Positions 23,267 through 32,295 of a DNA stretch of 32,295 bases are shown piece by piece. Position numbers and translations under genes: made by a program. The notes under the pieces were generated by a model. The model saw only the letters and a program-made list of their open reading frames with translations. It was not told the DNA's origin and did not search any database. Source of the DNA: Candidatus Gaiellasilicea maunaloa (GTDB lineage: Bacteria; Actinomycetota; Thermoleophilia; Gaiellales; Gaiellaceae); the NCBI GenBank assembly GCA_024330215.1, contig JANDLU010000034.1, forward strand, positions 1 to 32,295, in the 5' to 3' direction. The number at the start of each line of letters is the position of its first letter. Position 1 is the first letter of the stretch.

Positions 23267-23666
23267 TCCTCGAGGTCGGCGGGCGGCTCGTCCTCGGCCA
23301 GGCGCCGCTGCAGGACGGCCCGCGAGAGGACGCCGACGAGCCTGCCGTTCTCGACGACGGGCACCCGCTCGAGATCTTGCTCCTCGAGGAAGCGGAACGC
23401 CTCGTCGAGCGGCACGTCGGAGCCGATCGTGTGGTGCGGCGGCTCGGCGATCCCGCGCAGCTCGGTCGAACGAGGGTCGAGCCCGGCTGCGACCACCTCG
23501 CGGACGAGCGTCTTCCGCGTGACGACGCCGAGCAGCCGGCCGTCGTCGCACACGAACAGCGCTCGCACCTCGGGCCGGCCGAGCGCCTCCCCCGCCTGCT
23601 GCGCGCTCGCCCCACCGTCGAGGAGCGGCGGGTCGCTGACCATCGCGTCGCGGACTCGATCCGTCA

Positions 23667-23667
<1 letters not shown>
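23263..23667 (-). CDS. CBS-domain pair protein
   Basis: This 134-residue protein contains two CBS domains: ALFVCDDGRLLGVVTRKTL in the first and LERVPVVENGRLVGVLSRAV in the second. It starts MTDRVRDAMVSDPPLLDGG, with the DAMVSDP segment typical of CBS repeats. Its ATG (23665-23667) overlaps the TGA of the dehydrogenase gene (TGATG arrangement), indicating a common transcript and coupled translation. As in the other CBS gene of this window, it may sense adenosine nucleotides. Whether it modulates the dehydrogenase is an inference from coupling only. Confidence 0.88.
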
Positions 23668-24953
<1,286 letters not shown>

Positions 24954-24979
24954 CGCCGGAGTGTATGGAAGGCGATGCC

Positions 24980-26359
24980 CTAGCTTGGCGGGATGTTCTG
25001 GTTGATCCGGAAGAAGTTGTCCGGGTCGACCTTTCGCTTCAACGCCTGCAGGCGGCCGTACTTCTCCAGTCCGTAGGAGTCGCGAACCCGATCGCGCCCC
25101 TCGTCGCCGAGGAAGTTCACGTACACGCCCTCGTGCCACGGCTCGAGGGCCGACCAGAAGCGCCGGACCCAGTCTCGCTCGCCGTCGAACCCGTCCTCGG
25201 TCTCGGTGCAGGCGCCGATGTTGTACGTGAATCCGGCAGAGCGGCCGTTGAACGCGGTCTCGTCGTCTCCCACCCGGCCGACCGCTCCGCCCATCTGCCA
25301 GATCGGGAACGAGGTGAGCGGGGAGTCGATCTGCAACGAGCGCTCGACCGTGATGTCGATGATCTCGTCGTTCAGCTCGGCGACGTCGCAGCTCTTGAAG
25401 TAGTACCACCGGCCCGGGACGAAGCTCGGGTCGAGCATCGCCTGGTGGGCGAGAAACGGCTTCGGCACGCAAACGTCCGCGACGGGCGAGCCGAACCGGC
25501 GCAGCGGACGAATGAACCTCTCCCCCTCCTCGAGGTCGCCGACCCAGCAGCAGATCACCATCACGACGGGCTTTCCGTGCAGCTCGACCGGGACGAACGG
25601 CAGCGGCGGCGCTTTCCGATGGACGACGATCGTCATCAGCTCGTCGGGCGCGTCGGCGACCCACTCGCGATAGAAGCGGAGAACGTCGCCGGACTGCTCC
25701 ATCGGCCAGAACACCGGCCCCGCCAGCACCTGCGGGCCCACCGGCACGCAGCGGAACTCGAACTCCGTCACGATCCCGAAGTTGCCGCCGCCCCCGCGCA
25801 CGCCCCAGAAGAGATCCGCGTTCTCGTCCGCGCTCGCCTGGACGAACTCTCCCTCGGCCGTGACGAGGTCGACCGAGACGAGCTGATCGATCGAGAGTCC
25901 GTGCTTCCGCATGATCCAGCCGATCCCGCCGCCGAGCGTGAGTCCTGCCACGCCGGTGTGCGTGACGATGCCGGACGGGACCGCGAGTCCGAAGGCCTGC
26001 GTCTCCTTGTCGAGCTCGCCGAGGAGGACGCCTGCCTGGACGCGCGCCGTGCGTGTCTCGGGATCGACACGGACGCCCTTCATCGGGGAGAGGTCGATCA
26101 GCAGCGCGTCGTCCGCGACCGACAGCCCGGGGAACGAGTGACCGCCGCTCCGCACCGCGACGGGAAGGCCGGTCGCCCGCGCGAGCTTCACCGCCGCGAT
26201 CACATCCGAGACGCCTGCGCAGCGGAGGATCACCGCCGGTCGCTTGTCGAACGAGCCGTTCCAGATCCTGCGTCGAAGATCGTAGTCGGGGTCCGCTGGA
26301 CCGATGATGCTGCCGCGGAAGGCGGCTTCGTCGAGCTGCTGCGTGCCCACGACGGCCAC
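24980..26359 (-). CDS. FAD-linked oxidoreductase (berberine-bridge-like), second copy
   Basis: This 459-residue flavoenzyme is a paralogue-type relative of the one at 9723-11138. The motif VRSGGHSFPG places the FAD-linking histidine at about residue 74. GLTLGGGIGWIMRKHG and VRGGGGNFGIVTEF follow, and the C-terminal BBE segment ends VDPDNFFRINQNIPP. Catalysis is oxidation with O2 or another acceptor; the substrate is unknown. The GTG at 26357-26359 is used; a second GTG three codons later is possible. It starts 55 bp downstream of tRNA-Leu on the same strand and precedes the dehydrogenase gene by 26 bp. Confidence 0.9.
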   Translation of the reverse strand: MAVVGTQQLDEAAFRGSIIGPADPDYDLRRRIWNGSFDKRPAVILRCAGVSDVIAAVKLARATGLPVAVRSGGHSFPGLSVADDALLIDLSPMKGVRVDPETRTARVQAGVLLGELDKETQAFGLAVPSGIVTHTGVAGLTLGGGIGWIMRKHGLSIDQLVSVDLVTAEGEFVQASADENADLFWGVRGGGGNFGIVTEFEFRCVPVGPQVLAGPVFWPMEQSGDVLRFYREWVADAPDELMTIVVHRKAPPLPFVPVELHGKPVVMVICCWVGDLEEGERFIRPLRRFGSPVADVCVPKPFLAHQAMLDPSFVPGRWYYFKSCDVAELNDEIIDITVERSLQIDSPLTSFPIWQMGGAVGRVGDDETAFNGRSAGFTYNIGACTETEDGFDGERDWVRRFWSALEPWHEGVYVNFLGDEGRDRVRDSYGLEKYGRLQALKRKVDPDNFFRINQNIPPS

Positions 26360-26414
26360 GAGCCGAGTATCCCACTCGAGCGGGAGGCAGGCAAGCGGGC
26401 GGGAAGCGCAGCGA

Positions 26415-26499
26415 TGCCGGGGGAGGGAGTCGAACCCTCATGGCCCGAGGGCCACCCGATTTTAAGTCGGGCGCGTCTGACCGGTTCCGCCACCCCGGC
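26415..26499 (-). tRNA. tRNA-Leu (TAA anticodon)
   Basis: The 85-base sequence pairs GCCGGGG at its 5' end with CCCCGGC and discriminator A at the 3' end. The anticodon arm is CCCGA-CTTAAAA-TCGGG, so the anticodon is TAA. The long variable arm (TGGCCCTCGGGCCA) and T-arm GAGGGTTCGACTCCCTC fit leucine tRNA. CCA is not encoded. It lies between the DUF3105 gene and the FAD oxidase, all on the minus strand. Confidence 0.95.
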
Positions 26500-26523
26500 G
26501 GTCTGCGGCCAGTCTAGAAGGCC

Positions 26524-27234
26524 CTATCCCCCACCCGGCACGAGGTCGCCGACAGGGAGCCGCTCCGGCCCCTTGCCGCGGTGCTCGTCGACGAAGGTCG
26601 AGAACGCCGACTCGTCGAACTCGGTGCACTCGGCGAGGTAGCCGCGGCCGCGGTCGGGCTCGTCGCCGGGCGACGGCTCGGGCGTCGTCCACGCCGTGAG
26701 CGCGATCTTCTCCCCGAGCCGCGGGAGCGGCGCGACGATCAAGCCGTTCGGATCGTCCTCGTAGAAGGATCGAATCGCCTCGATCTCGGCCTCGGGCACG
26801 TCCTCGCCGTAGTGGATGATCACGGCGCCGTGCTCGAGGTTGTGCGTCGACTGGACGAGCGGCACCGGCTCGTCGTAGGAGCCGAAGACGGCCGTTTGAC
26901 CGAAATGCGGGCCGCTCGTCGGGGGGAACGAGTTCCACTTCGGCTTGCTGGTGAGGCTCGGGACGTCGGAGTGATCCGATTCGTTCGCCTGGGCCGGGAA
27001 GCTCCGGAGCGTGCAGCCGGCTTCCTCGAGGACGGCCGCCTCGCTCCTGCCGCCTCCGCCGTCGAGGAGGAGGAAGCCGACGACGAGAACGAGCGCGGCG
27101 AGGGCCGAGGCCGCGATGATGGCGAGGAGGCGCTTCCGCCGCTCGGCGTCGGCCGCGGTCGTAGGGGTGCTGCGACGCTGCGGAGCCTGAACGGGACGCT
27201 TCGGCGGGTTGGGAACACGGTCTTTGCGGGCCAT
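26524..27234 (-). CDS. DUF3105 family membrane-anchored protein
   Basis: This 236-residue protein has a cytoplasmic basic start, one membrane span at about residues 36-57 (LLAIIAASALAALVLVVGFL) and an extracytoplasmic domain of about 170 residues. The signature HNLEHGAVIIHYGE at about 132-145 and SGPHFGQTA near 108-116 identify DUF3105. The conserved His and Glu residues could bind metal, but no activity is known. The ATG at 27232-27234 is used because the protein then begins with a normal basic anchor; the open frame extends further. It is divergent from RmuC, with a 65-bp gap. Confidence 0.85.
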   Translation of the reverse strand: MARKDRVPNPPKRPVQAPQRRSTPTTAADAERRKRLLAIIAASALAALVLVVGFLLLDGGGGRSEAAVLEEAGCTLRSFPAQANESDHSDVPSLTSKPKWNSFPPTSGPHFGQTAVFGSYDEPVPLVQSTHNLEHGAVIIHYGEDVPEAEIEAIRSFYEDDPNGLIVAPLPRLGEKIALTAWTTPEPSPGDEPDRGRGYLAECTEFDESAFSTFVDEHRGKGPERLPVGDLVPGGG

Positions 27235-27299
27235 TGCCGCGGCGACTCTAGCAGCGGCGGTCTGTCCGTCCGACCCGATCTCTACCGTTCGTCGGCCCA

Positions 27300-28508
27300 A
27301 TGCTCGCACTCAACCTCATCCTCGGTCTCGTACTCGGCCTGGCGCTCGGCGGGGCCTGCGCGTGGGTCGCGATGCGCAGCCGGACGACCCAGCTCGATGC
27401 GGAGCTGCGGCTCGAGCGGCGATCCGGCGCGGAGCGAGACGCGATGGTCGCGGAGGCGCGCGATGCCTTTCGATCGCTTTCCTCGGAGACGCTCCAGCAG
27501 ACGACGACCTCGTTCCTGGAGGTCGCGAAGAGCCAGATCCACGGTTACGTCGCGCCGTTGAAGGAATCGCTGGAGAGGATGGACGGCCAGATGCGAGGGA
27601 TGGAGAAGGTGCGTCAGGAGGCGTACGGCGCGGTCACCCAGCAGCTGACGACGCTCGGCGGCACCCAGGAACGGCTCCGACTCGAGACCGGCAACCTCGT
27701 CAAGGCGCTGCGCACGCCACACGTCCGCGGACGCTGGGGCGAGGTGCAACTGCGCAACGTCGTCGAGGCCGCCGGAATGCTCCCGCACTGCGACTTCGAG
27801 GAGCAGTCGTCCGTTCGCGACGGCGACGGCGCGCTCCTGCGGCCAGATCTGGTCGTGCGGCTCCCCGGCGGCAAGCAGGTCGTGATCGACGCGAAGGCAC
27901 CTCTCGCGGCGTACCTCGATGCCTGCGGCTGCGAGGACGACGTTCGCCGCGTCGAGTATCTCGTCGGTCACGCGCGTCAGGTGCGCGACCACGTCGGCAA
28001 GCTTGCTCAGAAAGCCTACTGGCGCCAGTTCTCTCCCTCGCCGGACTTCGTGATCATGTTCGTTCCCGACGAGACGTTCATCCGCGCGGCGCAGGAGCAG
28101 GACCCGGCGCTCTCCGAGGACGGCTGGCGCAGCGGCGTCATCCTCGCGTCGCCCTCGACGCTCTTCACGCTACTTCGCACCGTCGCGGCCACGTGGCAGC
28201 AGGAGACGGTCGCGCAAAGCGCCCGCGAGGTGCACGAGCTCGGGCGCGAGCTGTACGGACGGATTGCAACCATGGCGAAGCACCTCGGTGACGCGGGCAA
28301 GGCGCTCGACAGCGCCGTCGGGCACTACAACTCGGCGATCGGGTCGCTCGAGACGCGCGTGCTCGTCCAGGCGCGGCGGTTCGAGCAGCATGGGATCGAG
28401 GGGGAGCTGAAGCCGTTGCAGCCGCTCGAGCGGCAGACGCGCTCGCTGCAAGCGCCCGAGCTCGTCGGCGACGGCGAGACCGCGCTCCGCGCGATCGACG
28501 CCGCGTAG
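27300..28508 (+). CDS. rmuC: RmuC-family DNA recombination protein
   Basis: This 402-residue protein has an N-terminal membrane segment (MLALNLILGLVLGLALGGAC) and a long coiled coil. The RmuC core follows, with HVRGRWGEVQLRNVVEAAGM and RPDLVVRLPGGKQVVIDAKA. The late GVILASPSTLFTLLRTVAAT region is typical. RmuC acts in inversion recombination and resembles restriction-endonuclease-fold proteins; its biochemical role is poorly defined. The start at ATG 27300 gives the membrane anchor directly. The gene converges on the Vms1-like gene with an 18-bp gap. Confidence 0.93.
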   Translation: MLALNLILGLVLGLALGGACAWVAMRSRTTQLDAELRLERRSGAERDAMVAEARDAFRSLSSETLQQTTTSFLEVAKSQIHGYVAPLKESLERMDGQMRGMEKVRQEAYGAVTQQLTTLGGTQERLRLETGNLVKALRTPHVRGRWGEVQLRNVVEAAGMLPHCDFEEQSSVRDGDGALLRPDLVVRLPGGKQVVIDAKAPLAAYLDACGCEDDVRRVEYLVGHARQVRDHVGKLAQKAYWRQFSPSPDFVIMFVPDETFIRAAQEQDPALSEDGWRSGVILASPSTLFTLLRTVAATWQQETVAQSAREVHELGRELYGRIATMAKHLGDAGKALDSAVGHYNSAIGSLETRVLVQARRFEQHGIEGELKPLQPLERQTRSLQAPELVGDGETALRAIDAA

Positions 28509-28527
28509 CGCTCGGAGTGACGCAGGC

Positions 28528-29685
28528 CTAGTACCTCAGAATTGCACCGATACCCGCGACGGGATCGAGGTCTCGTCGGTGCTCGACCGCCCGAACCTCG
28601 CCGCCGTGGACGAGGGTCAGCCGGATGGCGAGATCGAGCCCGTCGTCGCGCGGCTCCAGCTTCGTCCCATCGAACGGGCACGCGCTTCTGTCGAGCGACG
28701 CTCGACCGCACGCAGGGCAGCGAAACGCCTCCCTGTGTGCGCCCTCCTGATAGAGCCCCTCCTGATAGAGCAAGGTCTCGACCCGGCCGTCTGAGGCTGC
28801 CTCGAACGTATCCTTCCAACCGGCGACGCCGCGCGCGTCGCGCCCGGCCTCCTCGCGCCAGCGCTCCACGAGCTCTGTCTCGCGCTCCGCCCGCCACTGC
28901 TCGAGCAACGGCAGGGCCGCCTCGTGTAGCTCCGCCGGACCGGCGTGCTGCTCCACGGCCACCCAGCCGACGACGGCCTCGGCGACCTCCGTAGCAAGCG
29001 CGTCCGCGAACTCCGGGCGGACGTCATCGGAGCACGCGACGACGATCCGCGGCCGGTCGAGTCGCCGGAACGCCCGCTCGAGCTCTTCCGCGACCGTCTT
29101 GTAGTGCTCGTGAGCGACGTTCTCGATGTGACGCTGGAAGCGGGCCTGCGACCAGCCTCCCTGGTCGTGGCGGCTCGGCGCATCCTCCGTTCGGTCGACG
29201 AGCTCGTCGAGCCGGCCGTCGCGCAGGGCGAGCAAGCGGCCCTGCTCGCGGTTGACGACGGCGACGAGCGCGCCGTTGCCGCGCCCGAGGAGCGGCACGA
29301 GCGGGGCCAGCAGGAAGTCGTCGGACACGCGGGCGGCGTCGGGTACCGAGGAGGAAAGCGCCAGCACGCGCCAGACGTTGTCGAGCCCGGCCGCATAAAC
29401 GGCGAGCCCGTGGACGCCATCGCGGTCGAGCTCCTCGGCGAAGAAACGGTGGAGCCGCTCGAAGTCGGCCTTCAGCCCCTCGCGCACCTCGTGGGCGAGG
29501 TCGCGCCGCGTCGCACCGTGCGACTTCGTCGCCCGCTCGAGCAGCGATCCCACCCGTGTCGCCGTCTCGCCTGCGGTCGGACTCACACTCGGGTGCAGAT
29601 CCAGAAACAGGCTGATCGCGCAGCCGTTCAGCGCTCGGAACGCCGCCAGGTCTCTGAGGCTCTCGAGGCTCACCGTCGTCGTCAT
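28528..29685 (-). CDS. Vms1/Ankzf1-like peptidyl-tRNA hydrolase family protein
   Basis: This 385-residue protein has an eRF1-like fold pattern with RHDQGGWSQARFQRHIENVA at about residues 172-191. That corresponds to the catalytic loop of release-factor-like Vms1 enzymes, where eukaryotic eRF1 has GGQ; here the third residue is Trp (GGW) with Gln two positions later. A short cysteine cluster FRCPACGRASLDRSACPFDG near the C-terminus suggests a zinc ribbon. Family members are proposed to release peptides from stalled tRNAs. The ATG at 29683-29685 has AAAGGT upstream. It is divergent from trxB. Confidence 0.8.
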   Translation of the reverse strand: MTTTVSLESLRDLAAFRALNGCAISLFLDLHPSVSPTAGETATRVGSLLERATKSHGATRRDLAHEVREGLKADFERLHRFFAEELDRDGVHGLAVYAAGLDNVWRVLALSSSVPDAARVSDDFLLAPLVPLLGRGNGALVAVVNREQGRLLALRDGRLDELVDRTEDAPSRHDQGGWSQARFQRHIENVAHEHYKTVAEELERAFRRLDRPRIVVACSDDVRPEFADALATEVAEAVVGWVAVEQHAGPAELHEAALPLLEQWRAERETELVERWREEAGRDARGVAGWKDTFEAASDGRVETLLYQEGLYQEGAHREAFRCPACGRASLDRSACPFDGTKLEPRDDGLDLAIRLTLVHGGEVRAVEHRRDLDPVAGIGAILRY

Positions 29686-29828
29686 CTCGACCTTTCTGCC
29701 GGGCCGGCGGGATCCTAAGCAACCGTGACGATCGCTGCCGGGCGACTGGCTCGACCGGAACACCCAGTGCCTCCGATTCGTTCTCTATGGTGAGGGTCGC
29801 AAAACGCGGCCGGAGGAGGAAGCAGCTC

Positions 29829-30812
29829 TTGAGTGAAGTACGCGACGTGATCATCGTCGGCGGTGGCCCCGCCGGCTATACGGCAGCGCTCTACGCGGCG
29901 CGCGCAAATCTGAGGCCGCTCGTGATCGAGGGGTTCCAGTGGGGCGGCCAGCTGATGATCACGAGCGAGGTCGAGAACTATCCGGGCTACCCCGACGGTG
30001 TGATGGGGCCGGCGATGATGAGTCAGTTCAGGGAGCAGGCCGAGCGCTTCGGGACCGAGTTCGTCACCGATGACGTGACGAAGGTCGACTTCTCGAAACG
30101 GCCGTTCCGCGTCTTCGTCGGCGACGAGGAATACCGGTCGGAGACGGTGATCGTCTCGACGGGAGCGACGGCGCGCCAGATCGGACTCGAGTCCGAGCGC
30201 GCCCTGCATGGGCGCGGCGTTACGTACTGCGCCACCTGCGACGGAGCGTTCTACCGCGACCGCGAGGTCGTGGTGGTCGGCGGCGGCGACTCCGCGATGG
30301 AGGAAGCCCTCTTCCTGACGAAGTTCGCCTCGAAGGTGACGATCGTCCATCGGCGCGACGACTTCCGGGCTTCGCAGATCATGGTCGACCGGGCCAAGGC
30401 GCACGAGAAGGTCGAGATCCTGACCCCGTACCTCGTCGAGGAGGTACTGGGCGTCGAGAGCGGCAAGCTCTCCGGGGTACGACTGAGCCACGTCGAGACC
30501 GGAGAGCAGCTCGACTACGCCGCGGACGGACTCTTCGTCGCGATCGGCCACGATCCGACGACCAAGCTGTTCGTCGACCAGCTCGACCACGACGACGCGG
30601 GCTATCTGCTCACGAAGGGCAAGACGACCGAGACCAACGTTCCTGGCGTCTTCGCGGCCGGCGACGTCCAGGATCGCGTCTACCGGCAGGCCGTCACAGC
30701 GGCCGGCTCCGGCTGCGCCGCCGCTCTCGACGCCGAGCGATTTCTTGCCGACGCCCATGGGCACCTGGCGGCGGCGCTGACGGCGCCACGCGAGCAGACT
30801 CAGCCGGCGTAA
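29829..30812 (+). CDS. trxB: Thioredoxin-disulfide reductase
   Basis: This 327-residue flavoenzyme reduces thioredoxin with NADPH. It has the FAD motif VIIVGGGPAGYTAALYAARA, the redox pair CATC at residues 134-137, the NADPH motif VVVGGGDSAMEEALFL and HRRDDFRA. GVFAAGDVQDRVYRQAVTAA near the C-terminus is the second FAD segment. A TTG start at 29829 is preferred: GGAGGAGGA lies eight bases before it and the protein then begins MSEVRDVIIVGGG. The upstream in-frame ATG would add a 14-residue basic extension and overlaps TATGGT, a possible -10 element. No thioredoxin gene follows. Confidence 0.95.
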   Translation: MSEVRDVIIVGGGPAGYTAALYAARANLRPLVIEGFQWGGQLMITSEVENYPGYPDGVMGPAMMSQFREQAERFGTEFVTDDVTKVDFSKRPFRVFVGDEEYRSETVIVSTGATARQIGLESERALHGRGVTYCATCDGAFYRDREVVVVGGGDSAMEEALFLTKFASKVTIVHRRDDFRASQIMVDRAKAHEKVEILTPYLVEEVLGVESGKLSGVRLSHVETGEQLDYAADGLFVAIGHDPTTKLFVDQLDHDDAGYLLTKGKTTETNVPGVFAAGDVQDRVYRQAVTAAGSGCAAALDAERFLADAHGHLAAALTAPREQTQPA

Positions 30813-30850
30813 GGATCAGACCGGCCGACTCGGTCGCTAGGCTCGGCTCC

Positions 30851-31768
30851 GTGGCCCGTGGCGTGCGTTGGATCGACCTCCTCGATGCCTCGCGGGACGA
30901 GCTCCTCGCGGAGTCGCCGGTCGATCTGCACTGGAGTGCCCTCGATCAGCTGCTCGCGCCGCCGCCGGAGCGGGCGACGGCCCGGCCGACGTTCGACGGT
31001 CACGGCGACTATGTCTTCGGCGTCCTGCTCGTCCCGGTCGCGGTGCCCGAGGAGGATCGGGTCTTCTACCAGGAGGTCGACTTCGTGCTCACCCCCGAGG
31101 TCGCGCTCACCGTCCGGAAGACACCGTCGGGCGAGGAGCCGTTCACGATCGACGAGGTCCAGGATGCCTGCGATGCGCACGGCTCTCCCTCCACAGGGCT
31201 CGTCCTCTACTACTTCGTGGACAACGTGGCCGAACGCTATCTCCGCCTGCTGGATGCGGTGAACGACGAGATCGACGAGCTCGAGGAAGGGATCGAGAGC
31301 TGGCCCAACGAGCGGATCCGGCGGCGACTCGCCGACCTCCGCGAAGACGTCCTTCAGATCCGGCGGACGCTCGGGCCGACGCGCGACGCCGTTCGCCGGA
31401 TCGTGGACGGCCGGGTCGACGTCGGCAAGGACGAGATCTTCGACCGGGCGCTGGAGCTCAGCTTCTCCGATGCCTACGACAAGCTGCTGCATGCGGTCGA
31501 GTCACTCGACGTCGCACGCGATCTGATCTCGAGTGCGCGGGACTACCACCAGTCGAAGATCGCCCAGGAGCAGAACGAGGTCGTGAAGAAGCTGGCCGTG
31601 ATTGCATCTCTGCTTCTCGTCCCAACCTTCATCGTCGGGATCTACGGCCAGAACTTCGATCACATGCCCGAGCTTCACTGGCGGCTCGGCTACGCGTTCT
31701 CGTGGGCGATCATCGTCGTGACGACGATCGGGCAGCTTGCCTTCTTCCGCCGGAAGCGCTGGATCTAG
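30851..31768 (+). CDS. corA: CorA-like divalent-cation channel
   Basis: This 305-residue protein has the CorA plan: a cytoplasmic alpha/beta domain, a long stalk helix (ISSARDYHQSKIAQEQNEVV) and two C-terminal membrane helices. The first is VIASLLLVPTFIVGIYG and the second WAIIVVTTIGQLAFF. Between them the signature loop reads YGQNFDHMPEL, so the usual GMN motif is GQN at residues 266-268. CorA channels carry Mg2+ (some Co2+, Ni2+); the GMN triad lines the entry, so the Gln variant may alter selectivity. The start is GTG at 30851. It lies 38 bp downstream of trxB and could be co-transcribed. Confidence 0.9.
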   Translation: MARGVRWIDLLDASRDELLAESPVDLHWSALDQLLAPPPERATARPTFDGHGDYVFGVLLVPVAVPEEDRVFYQEVDFVLTPEVALTVRKTPSGEEPFTIDEVQDACDAHGSPSTGLVLYYFVDNVAERYLRLLDAVNDEIDELEEGIESWPNERIRRRLADLREDVLQIRRTLGPTRDAVRRIVDGRVDVGKDEIFDRALELSFSDAYDKLLHAVESLDVARDLISSARDYHQSKIAQEQNEVVKKLAVIASLLLVPTFIVGIYGQNFDHMPELHWRLGYAFSWAIIVVTTIGQLAFFRRKRWI

Positions 31769-31805
31769 CTCCTGGGAGCTCGGACCGCGTCGCTACGCTG
31801 GACCG

Positions 31806-32273
31806 ATGCCGTTCTTCATCTGCCCGAACTGCAAGAATCGATCGCTCGACCACGACGGGAAGCAGGGACTCCTTCGCCAGGGGGTCTCCTGTGAGCGTTG
31901 CGGCTTCGGCTTTCTCTTCGAGCTGCTCGACGACTATTATCCCGGCCCGAACGCCGGCCTGATTGCGTGCGATCGAGCTGGGCGGATCCTCGCGGCCGGT
32001 CGCGGCGTCTTCGAGCTGACGGGCTTCCGGGAGCACGAGTTGATGGGCAAGGATGTCGTCGAGGCGTTCGGGCTCGCCGGGTTCGACGCCGAGCGCAACC
32101 CGATCGCGCTGGCGCTCGAATGGGGCGTTCGCCGCCTCGACGAGCCGATCGAGCTGCGGTCCCGGGCAGGGAGCGTCAAGGCGGTGACCGTCGATGTCTT
32201 TCCTGGCTACGACAGCGACGGGGGCCTACTCGTCTCGCTCTCGCCGCGTCGGGCGAACAGGTCGCGCGCCTGA
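31806..32273 (+). CDS. Zinc-ribbon plus PAS-domain protein
   Basis: This 155-residue protein starts MPFFICPNCKNRSLDHDGK, with CxxC pairs at residues 6/9 and 29/32 (CERCGF) forming a zinc ribbon. A PAS-like segment follows (GLIACDRAGRILAAGRGVFE, then LTGFREHELMGKDVVEAFG). PAS domains sense light, redox or small ligands; no output domain is attached, so it may act by protein contact. It starts 38 bp after the CorA stop and could be part of the trxB-CorA transcript. No ribosome site stands out. Confidence 0.8.
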   Translation: MPFFICPNCKNRSLDHDGKQGLLRQGVSCERCGFGFLFELLDDYYPGPNAGLIACDRAGRILAAGRGVFELTGFREHELMGKDVVEAFGLAGFDAERNPIALALEWGVRRLDEPIELRSRAGSVKAVTVDVFPGYDSDGGLLVSLSPRRANRSRA

Positions 32274-32295
32274 TCGCCAGACCAGGGTTTCCCGA

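Overview
The window is GC-rich DNA of actinobacterial character. Start codons are often GTG or TTG, ribosome sites are of the GGAGG type, and ATGA/GTGA overlaps inside operons are common. It encodes two long TPR-LuxR regulators, an ECF sigma factor with a SnoaL-like tail, two berberine-bridge-like flavoenzymes, many VOC proteins and a DUF3105 protein. Neither tRNA gene encodes CCA. A soil Thermoleophilia lineage (Gaiellales/Solirubrobacterales type) is my inference; no marker gene proves it.

The layout falls into three parts. (A) About 0.47-14.1 kb is an accessory-metabolism region, mostly on the minus strand. It holds a double VOC protein, a CBS protein, a tiny lysine-rich protein and a methyltransferase. 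Next comes an MFS exporter - VOC - LuxR operon, then a STAS protein, a broken SDR gene, a VOC gene, and an ECF sigma gene followed by a broken VOC gene. A cassette of SRPBCC protein, FAD oxidoreductase and flavin monooxygenase follows, next to a second TPR-LuxR regulator. (B) About 14.2-21.6 kb is a graveyard of mobile and defence genes. It contains a PIN fragment, a serine-recombinase fragment and an intact 'mobile mystery' A/B pair (Xre-type regulator plus Fic protein). Both AbiE genes are truncated, and a tRNA 3'-end fragment with terminator follows. Then come two DHFR-like genes, a SnoaL stub fused to a decayed tyrosine integrase, an MFS pseudogene, a Phd/PIN toxin-antitoxin pair and tRNA-fMet. 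(C) About 21.7-32.3 kb is more core-like: Ppx/GppA, CBS, amino-acid dehydrogenase, FAD oxidase, tRNA-Leu, DUF3105, RmuC, a Vms1-like protein, thioredoxin reductase, CorA and a zinc-ribbon/PAS protein.

The most striking non-coding signal lies just upstream of the Xre/Fic pair. Four 20-bp imperfect palindromes start at 15940, 15973, 16006 and 16039, a spacing of exactly 33 bp. All ten positions invariant across the four copies form dyad-symmetric pairs, as expected for a cooperatively bound dimeric repressor. The second main point is the 16.9-21.6 kb interval. It contains an integrase remnant and is bounded on the right by tRNA-fMet and on the left by a tRNA 3'-end-like fragment in the same orientation with its own terminator, as if an old integrative element had inserted at a tRNA.

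Several genes in parts A and B carry frameshifts, stops or deletions: SDR, VOC, integrase, MFS, AbiEi, AbiEii and the recombinase. The surrounding long genes are intact, which points to real local decay rather than uniformly poor sequence.
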